From the NCBI GenBank assembly GCA_002189035.1, contig NEEC01000016.1:2193001-2257000 (forward strand): DNA of 64,000 nt, given 5' to 3'. The position numbers were made by a program, and so were the translations under genes. Positions within the stretch are counted from its first letter, which is position 1; each line of letters opens with the position of its first letter. This DNA is from Utricularia gibba (Eukaryota; Streptophyta; Magnoliopsida; Lamiales; Lentibulariaceae). Below, in pieces: positions 57,157 to 64,000 of the stretch. Below the pieces are notes generated by a model. The model saw nothing but the letters and a program-made list of their open reading frames with translations. It did not search any database and was not told the origin of the DNA.

Positions 57157-58376
57157 CTAGCACTCGACGCACACGGACACGCAGGCACCGCCGCGGATCA
57201 CCTCCGGGGTATCTGCAGCCCTCCTCCACTCGCCGCCGGCGCAATCGTAGGCGAACACCATCCCTTCTTTTCTCCCCATCCCGCAGCCCATTTGGAGAAG
57301 CACCACCCATTCCCCTATTCCGATGCTGCTGAACTTCACTCCGGCGTCAACTCCGATCCCCGGCGCAATCGGCGGGCTCTTCACCTTACGCCACTGCCCG
57401 AATAAGGGGCTTTTCCGACAAGCATTGAACTCCCAGAACGTTAGCTCTACGGCGTGGCTCGAGAGAATGTACACGCCCCCACCGGCCGCGCAGGCGGCAA
57501 CCACGCAACCGCCGCCGGGTACCGTTCTCTTTCTCAGCCAAACTCCCGCCGCCACGTCGTATACATCCATCGAACTCGGGAACGTATCTGGCCGGCCGGA
57601 GCGGGACGCGCACGCCGTATCCTTGTCGCTCGGTAATCCGATTTTCAGTCCGCCAACGATGTAAAACAGTCCATCTACGGAAGCTCCGATGCATCCGTAG
57701 CGCCGGCGAGGCGCTTCAGATACCACGCGCCACTCATTGTAATCGGGATCGTATTGCTCCACGGCGGAAGACGATGGACATCCGCCAGCGACGAGTATCT
57801 TCCCCCGACAACCGCTGCAGCGAACTTCTTCCTCCGGAAACCCATCGCCGCCTTGGGCACCAGCTTCCCAGTCCACGTGTCGTACCGCAGCATCGCCGTC
57901 CTTCCGATGATATAAATTTTCCGGGCAACGGAAACCGCCCGGAACTGAGAGAAAAAAGTAAAGGCAGACCCCATGTGGTGATTGGAGGGGACAAACGTGG
58001 ACACTCTCCACGGCGTGTCAGCGGGGCTTTCACCGCCGTACCATTGGAGGGTTGCTGAAAAGAGAGCAGAATCAGAAATGCAGATGGAGAAGAGAGTACG
58101 AGATAGAAGGCATCTGCGGAGGCGGAGGCCATGGAACGCCGGCGAGTTGACGAGACGGGCCCATCGGCGGCAAACTTGAAGGAGTGATGGGAGGGCGGAG
58201 GGCGCGACTCTAACGAGGCATTCGAGGAGGAGGTCTTCGGGGAGAAGGGAAATGGCAACGGCGGCGGATATCGGAGAGGGGCAATGGAGACGGTGGGGGC
58301 TGGGCAGGCAGGATTTCATGAGAAGCCATGGGAAATGGCAGACGTCGGCGGCAGGAGAAGACATCCGCCGAGTCAT
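57157..58376 (-). CDS. F-box/kelch-repeat protein (one frameshift)
   Basis: Intronless minus-strand gene for an SCF ubiquitin-ligase substrate receptor. The F-box lies at about residues 40-85 (LLPEDLLLECLVRVAPSAL, VCRRWARLVNS). Kelch units follow: FRAVSVARKIYIIGR, ILVAGGC, YDPDYNEWRVVSEAP, LFYIVGGLKIG and VYDVAAGVWLRK. The C-terminus is GGACVSVCVEC. The reading breaks by one base at the C run 57802-57806 (plus strand): upstream ends FAAAVVG, downstream continues KILVAGGC in another frame, so one base of the run is missing. Two start ATGs are possible, 58376 and 58364. The high GC content (relative to its neighbours) creates many antisense frames, which are not called. Confidence 0.85.
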
Positions 58377-58753
58377 AAGCTGGAGGGCAGCATTGGAGGG
58401 AGGGAGTCGAATGACAAAATAAATGCGCTTCTTCGTACACCTCTTTAATTACCGTTTTGCCCACATGTTGACGCGGTCGGCCCACCTGACTGGCCCCTTT
58501 TGTGGGGCGTATTTCGAATTTTAAATTCTAAATTTCACCGCGGCTCATTAATTAATCCCCGGGTTAATCCGTTAATTAATAACTCCCTCCAAACCCGACC
58601 CGAAACCGCACAGCACAGCACAGCACATGGGTGGGTGCGTGCATGAGAAGACAAAAGGAGGCACGTGGCTGGTTGCTTCTCTCTCTCTTCTCATCCCTCT
58701 CCAGTCAAGTCAATTCCATCCCGGCTGTCCCTGGCCATTGCTCTCCGCCGGAG
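58377..58753. promoter_or_regulatory. Divergent promoter, F-box gene and aldehyde oxidase
   Basis: Only 377 bases separate the two start codons. GGCCCAC occurs at about 58489 and a (CACAG)4 tandem near 58607-58627. A second in-frame ATG for the aldehyde oxidase lies at 58631 but would add a non-family N-terminus, so it is treated as leader. Confidence 0.45.
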
Positions 58754-61700
58754 ATGGAGGATAGGCTTGCCGTTGAGCGCCTTCTTTTCGAGGTTAACGG
58801 CGAGAGGTTTGAGATTCCGGAGATTGATCCTTCGACTACCCTGCTGGAGTTTCTTCGCACTCGCACCCGTTTCAAGAGCGTCAAGCTTGGCTGCGGCGAA
58901 GGTGATTTTGCTTTCCATCCCGCACTACTGCATGCTTCATTCGCTGTATCTTGCTGTCCCACCAACGACGAGTTGAACTTCGCTGATTTCTCTTTTTTTT
59001 TTCTTGTCCTTTTTCTCTGTCGTCACTGCAGCATTGGCGCTGTTCTTCCCTAGGTTCTGAAAACAAGAATGAGTGGCTAGGACTAGTGGGGTCGATAATC
59101 AGTTCCCCATGGCATGGCAATCATAAATACCATTTTTACTCCGACCCACATCCATTAGGTGTCTTTGAGTGTCTCTGGCCAATTTTTTGGCTGTATTGAC
59201 TATTGATGCCTGGGCGAATATGGAAATCTTCAATCTCTTCCTTTTGGATTCATGATTTTTGATTCTTGTAGGTGGTTGTGGAGCTTGTGTCGTTCTGCTG
59301 TCAAAATATGATGCGCAAAAAGACCGCGTAGAGAGTTTCACTATTAGTTCATGTCTTACACTTGTATGTAGCCTGAATGGCTGCTCAGTTACAACCAGTG
59401 ATGGCATTGGCAACACTAAAGATGGTTTTCATCCCATTCATAAACGATTTGCTGGTTTTCATGCGTCTCAATGTGGCTTTTGTACTCCTGGTATGTGCAT
59501 TTCACTTTTCTCAGCGCTTGCTGACGCTGAAAGTAGGAAAAAGAATTCGGGAACGCCAGGATTCTCGAACTTGAATAAATGTGAAGCCGAGAAGGCTGTG
59601 GCAGGAAATCTTTGTCGATGCACTGGTTATAGGCCCATAGCTGATGCTTGCAAAAGTTTTGCGGGAGACGTAGATTTGGAGGATTTGGGGATCAATTCTT
59701 TTTACGGAAAAGGAGAAGAAAGGAACGCTATCATTAGCAGATTGCCGCCGTACAATCCTACGGAACATGTGTCTCCATACGTTCAGGTATCTCGAGATTT
59801 TTTTAAGCCCATAAGGATTCTGACGTCTGAAAAGCATTCATGGTTTACTCCTCTAAGTGTTGAGGAGCTTAGAAACATGTTGTGTGTTGATCTCCAAGGA
59901 AATGGCGGGAGCATAAAGCTTGTTGTTGGCAACACAGGAGATGGTTATTATAAAGAAGTGAAGAAATATGATAAATACATCGATCTGAGATACATCCCTG
60001 AGCTTTCATCTGTTAGAGAAAATGAAACTGGTATACAGGTCGGAGCAGCAGTGACGATTTCAAAGGTTATATTGTATTTGAAGGATATTGACTTAAGCAG
60101 AGGTGGAGATACAATATTCTCAAAAGTTGCGGAGCATATGGAGAAGATTGCCTCAATATTCGTCAGGAATGCGGGCAGTCTTGGTGGAAATATAGTGATG
60201 GCGCAGAGGAAGAATTTTCCTTCTGATGTTGCTACCTTGCTTGTTGCTCTGTCTAGCCATGTTACCCTAATGAATGGTGATGACTGTGAATGTATTTCAC
60301 TCGAAGAGTTTTTTGCTGGACCACCTATGGATTTTAAGACAGTGCTTTTGAGCATTCACATTCCTTTCCCGAAACCGTTTAAAGTTAATGGTTCACTGCA
60401 AGATGAATCAAAGATGGTGATTGAAACATACCGTGCCGCTCCACGACCCCTTGGAAATGCATTGCCATATTTGACAGCGTCATTCTTAGCTGATGTTTCT
60501 CTACATAACCAAAGCATTTTGGTGAACAAGATGGACCTTATTTTTGGTTCTTATGCTAAGCGGCATCCTGTAAGGGCAAGAAAAACTGAAGAAGCTCTCA
60601 TGGGAAACATACTCTCCTTTGAAGTTCTGTACAACGCAATAAACTTGGTTAAGTCTGATATCATACATGAAGAAGGAATGCCCAATGCTTCTTACACGTC
60701 AAGCTTGGCTACTGGTTTTCTTTTTGAGTTTGTAACTAGCTTACTCAGACATAATTGCCCATCGCTTGGAAAGTTGTATGGATTTTTGCCTGAAACATCC
60801 AGCAACAAGAGGATCAATAGTAGAGGAAATTTGATTGGAAATCCACTGTTGTCATCATCAAAGCAGGTTGTGGAATCTAGTGAAGTATGTTATCCTGTTG
60901 GCAAACCGATGGAGAAATCTGGTGCTCTTATCCAAGCATCTGGTCTGCCTCTTTCTACTTTTCCATGGTTAGAAGGGCGGGGAAACATATTGTGTCTTTC
61001 TATTTCCGTTACATTCTCCCTCACTGATATATGTGCAAACTCATATCCAATCATATAGCTAGTTTATGCACATCGAGAAGGTGTGAGATACAATTACCCT
61101 GCGTCATTTATGATCTGCATATGCAGGTGAAGCTGTCTTTGTGGACGACATTCCTTCACCCCCAAATTGTCTGGAAGGAGCGCTTGTGTACAGCACCAAG
61201 CCGTCGGCACGTATTAAGCGAATGTCATTCCATGCTTATTCTCCACATGTTGCTGTCATCTCTGCAAAAGATATCCCAAAAGAAGGGAAAAATGTTGGAT
61301 CTGTGGCTTTATTTGGTCCGGAGCCCCTATTTGCTGAGGGGGTGAGCCGGTTTGCTGGTGACCTCATTGCTCTTGTGGTAACACTTTTTCTCATTTTCTT
61401 TTGAACTTTTTTACTCTTGCACTCCAAATGCACGAATGTTTCCACTCTAGATGTCTTTCTAGGTTGCAGAGACAAGAAGAGATGCATATCTCGCCGCGAA
61501 GAGTGCTCTCATTGAATATGACACGAATGGGTTGGAGCCACCCATTCTATCTGTTGAAGAAGCTGTTCAAAAATCGAGTTTCTTTGGTATTCCTCAGTTT
61601 ATCCAGCCAATGAAAGTTGGTGATTTCTCAAAAGGAATGGCTGAAGCTGATCAAACGATTCTATCTGCAGAGGTACCTTTATATCCAGTTATTTACGCAC

Positions 61701-64000
61701 CCAACGGGTAAATTTTTTATGCTATCTTGCATAGAAGCATAGTAATTAAAACTTCAAAATGTCCCGGTGACTTGTTTTTCAGATCAGACTTGGTTCTCAG
61801 TACTACTTTTATGTGGAAACTCAGACTGCACTCGCCGTTCCAGATGAAGATCACTCTATGGTGGTTTACACTTCCATTCAATGCCCTGAGAATGCACATA
61901 GAGCAATTTCAAAATGCATTGGTGTTCCTGATCATAATGTTCGTGTTATAACAAGAAGAGTTGGTGGGGGCTTCGGTGGAAAAGCTCTGAAAGCAATGCC
62001 AGTGAGTGTGCTTACCAACTTTCTTATTCACCCTTGGATTGTATATGATGCATCCATAAGGACCACAGTGCCCGTATATGATAATTGAAAATGCCACTTC
62101 ATTAAGTGGTTAATGATCATGAAGTTCCTGTTCTTGTTTTATTCAGCACTGGAATTAATCTTAAGTTCATGATTTCAGATTGCCACAGTGTGCGCTCTTG
62201 CAGCTCATACGCTTCACCGTCCAGTCCGCATATATCTAGACAGAAAAACAGATATGGTAATTGCTGGTGGAAGGCATCCTATGAAAGTAACATACACGGT
62301 TGGATTCAAGCTAGATGGGAAGATAACAGCCTTGCACCTAGACATCCTGATCGATGCTGGGATTACTCCTGATATAAGTCCGGCAATTCCGAATAACATG
62401 ATTGCTGCTGTCAAAAAGTACAACTGGGGAGCTCTGTCATTCGACGTGAAAGTGTGCAAAACAAACCGTTGCAGCAAATCAGCCATGCGTGGCCCTGGAG
62501 AAGTCCAGGGATCTTATATTGCCGAGGCAATAATTGAACACGTAGCTTCGGTGTTGTCCTTGGAAGCTGACAGTGTGAGGACTAGAAACTTGCACACACA
62601 CGCCAGCCTGAGAATGTTTTATAGGAGTTGCTCTGAGGATCCCTTGGAGTATACATTGGTTTCTATTTGGGACAAGGTTGCAAGATCAGTGCAGTTTGAA
62701 AAACGACAAACAATGATACGAGAGTTCAACAACTCCAGTATTTGGCGCAAAAGGGGCATTTCAAGAGTGCCTGTAGTGTATGAATTGACAGTGAGGCCAA
62801 CTCCAGGGAAGGTGAGCATACTCACGGATGGATCCGTTGTAGTGGAAGTGGGAGGAATAGAACTGGGTCAGGGGCTCTGGACAAAGGTTAGACAGGTTGC
62901 TGCTTATGCTCTGAGTGCAATAGCTTGTGATGGCACAGAAGACTTGGTGGACAAAGTACGAGTTGTCCAGGCAGACACTCTGAGCTTAATACAGGGTGGC
63001 TTCACCGCTGGAAGCACAACTTCTGAGTCTAGTTGCGAAGCTGTTAGATTATGTTGCAATGTTTTGGTAGAACGCCTGGCACCTCTAAAGGAAAAGCTGC
63101 AAGAGAAAATGGGTACGGTCACCTGGGATGCTCTCGTTCTCCATGTGAGCACTTTTTTTTTTTTTCTCGTTTATTAGCATAATGAAAGCCATTGAAGAGA
63201 AATCCATTCTGCTTACATAGGCATGCTATCAAAGCATTAACTTGGCGGCGAATTCAATGTTTCTTCCTGATCCAGATTCAACAAAGTACTTGAACTTTGG
63301 CGCTGCAGTAAGTGAGGTGAGATGATATATCTTTTAACTCCTTCAAACAGTGAAGGCACTTGGATCGGCATTGTTCATGGGCGATTCCATTTGTTGCAGG
63401 TGGAGGTAAACATTCTGACCGGTGAAACTACATTTCTGAGTACAAGCATCGTCTACGATTGCGGTCAGAGCATGAACCCAGCAGTGGATATAGGCCAGGC
63501 ACGTTTTCATTTATCTGCAACTAATTGGGTAGCAGAAGAAACAACGAATTGCTACTTCACCCGTGCAGATTGAGGGAGCATTCGTACAAGGGATCGGATT
63601 TTTCATGCTCGAAGAATATAACTCCAACGGCGATGGTCTAGTAGTCGCCGACGGCACCTGGACATACAAAATCCCAACTATGGACACAATACCAAAGCAG
63701 TTGGATGTGGAACTGATCAACAGTGGGCGTCATCGGAGACGTGTTCTCTCATCCAAGGGTTAGTGGATACTGCTGCCTTGTTTATGGTTAGCGGTTAGAG
63801 CATGAAGCTTTTCACTCGCTGTGCAGCTTCAGGCGAGCCACCGCTGCTCCTGGCGGCGTCGGTCCACTGCGCAACAAGAGCTGCCATCACAGCGGCACGA
63901 CAACAGCTCAGGTCTTGGGGCGCCCTGGAAGGCACAGATCCGACGTTCCAGCTCGAGGTTCCGGCGACCATGCCGGCCGTCAAGAAGCTGTGTGGCCTGG
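58754..64000 (+). CDS. AO: Molybdenum aldehyde oxidase, 3' truncated by window
   Basis: Cytosolic molybdo-flavoenzyme oxidising aldehydes to acids (abscisic aldehyde or indole-3-acetaldehyde are candidate substrates; the substrate cannot be read from sequence). Exons 58754-58901, 59272-60942, 61127-61377, 61463-61672, 61783-62001, 62179-63144, 63221-63316, 63400-63498, 63569-63758 and 63827 onward are in frame throughout. The first 2Fe-2S domain has GCGEGGCGACVV and the second CGFCTPGM with LCRCTGYRP. The FAD domain has VVGNTGDGYYKE and FVRNAGSLGGNIV. The Mo domain has GGGFGGKALKAMP, AMRGPGEVQGS, ELGQGLWTK and SGEPPLLLA. Intron 8 has a GC donor (63499-63500). The usual RAPGE motif is RGPGE here. 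The start at 58754 is chosen by family length. Confidence 0.95.

Noticed and set aside
57070-58179. Several plus-strand open frames opposite the F-box gene
   Set aside because: They are shadows of a GC-rich intronless gene; the minus-strand frame shows F-box and kelch motifs.
58631-58753. Upstream in-frame ATG for aldehyde oxidase
   Set aside because: The added residues have no counterpart in the family; ME-starting proteins are the rule and 58754 fits.

Overview
This window is nuclear DNA of a flowering plant. Every conserved gene has plant-type spliced exons, several families are plant-specific (PDV1, CDPK-related kinase, plant aldehyde oxidase), the intergenic DNA is full of Ty1/copia and Ty3/gypsy debris, and a piece of plastid DNA carrying rps16 is embedded at about 53-54.5 kb. 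The species cannot be named from the sequence alone.

Layout. 1-13.1 kb is a nested transposon graveyard: a copia gag-pol relic, a chromovirus LTR, a solo LTR of about 1.5 kb inside it, an inverted second LTR arm, a hAT transposase relic, a Tat/Athila-type gypsy 5' end interrupted by a chromovirus integrase-chromodomain end, and a copia RNase H end. 13.1-16.9 kb holds PDV1 (+) and VPS26 (-), tail to tail. 17-22 kb is AT-rich with a PIF/Harbinger relic. 22.3-36.8 kb is a gene island: CDPK-related kinase (-), SR34-type splicing factor (+), ribosomal protein L9 (+), neutral ceramidase (-) and an FAD-dependent amine/amino-acid oxidase-like gene (+). 36.8-53 kb is again transposon debris: a Harbinger relic, two copies of one gypsy integrase family, gag-like proteins, and a long minus-strand gypsy pol and gag. 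53-54.6 kb is plastid-derived DNA. 54.6-64 kb holds PP1 phosphatase (+), an intronless F-box/kelch gene (-) and a molybdenum aldehyde oxidase (+) that runs off the right edge.

The genes are ordinary housekeeping or signalling genes and do not form a pathway. They serve plastid division, retromer trafficking, kinase/phosphatase signalling, splicing, translation, sphingolipid breakdown, FAD oxidoreduction, ubiquitin targeting and aldehyde oxidation. Three pairs are divergent (kinase/SR34, ceramidase/FAD oxidase, F-box/aldehyde oxidase) and three are convergent (PDV1/VPS26, RPL9/ceramidase, PP1/F-box).

I found no convincing new biological system. The most useful observations are: (i) six single-base losses in or beside short homopolymers that break otherwise conserved reading frames in five genes, which looks more like consensus error than decay; (ii) a VPS26 gene whose first exon codes only the ATG; (iii) three GC-AG introns; (iv) a large inverted LTR structure split by a solo LTR; and (v) a nuclear copy of plastid rps16 exon 2 with one in-frame stop. 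Exon junctions were placed by eye from splice signals and family alignment. For VPS26, SR34, RPL9 and PP1 the exon lengths sum to an exact multiple of three.
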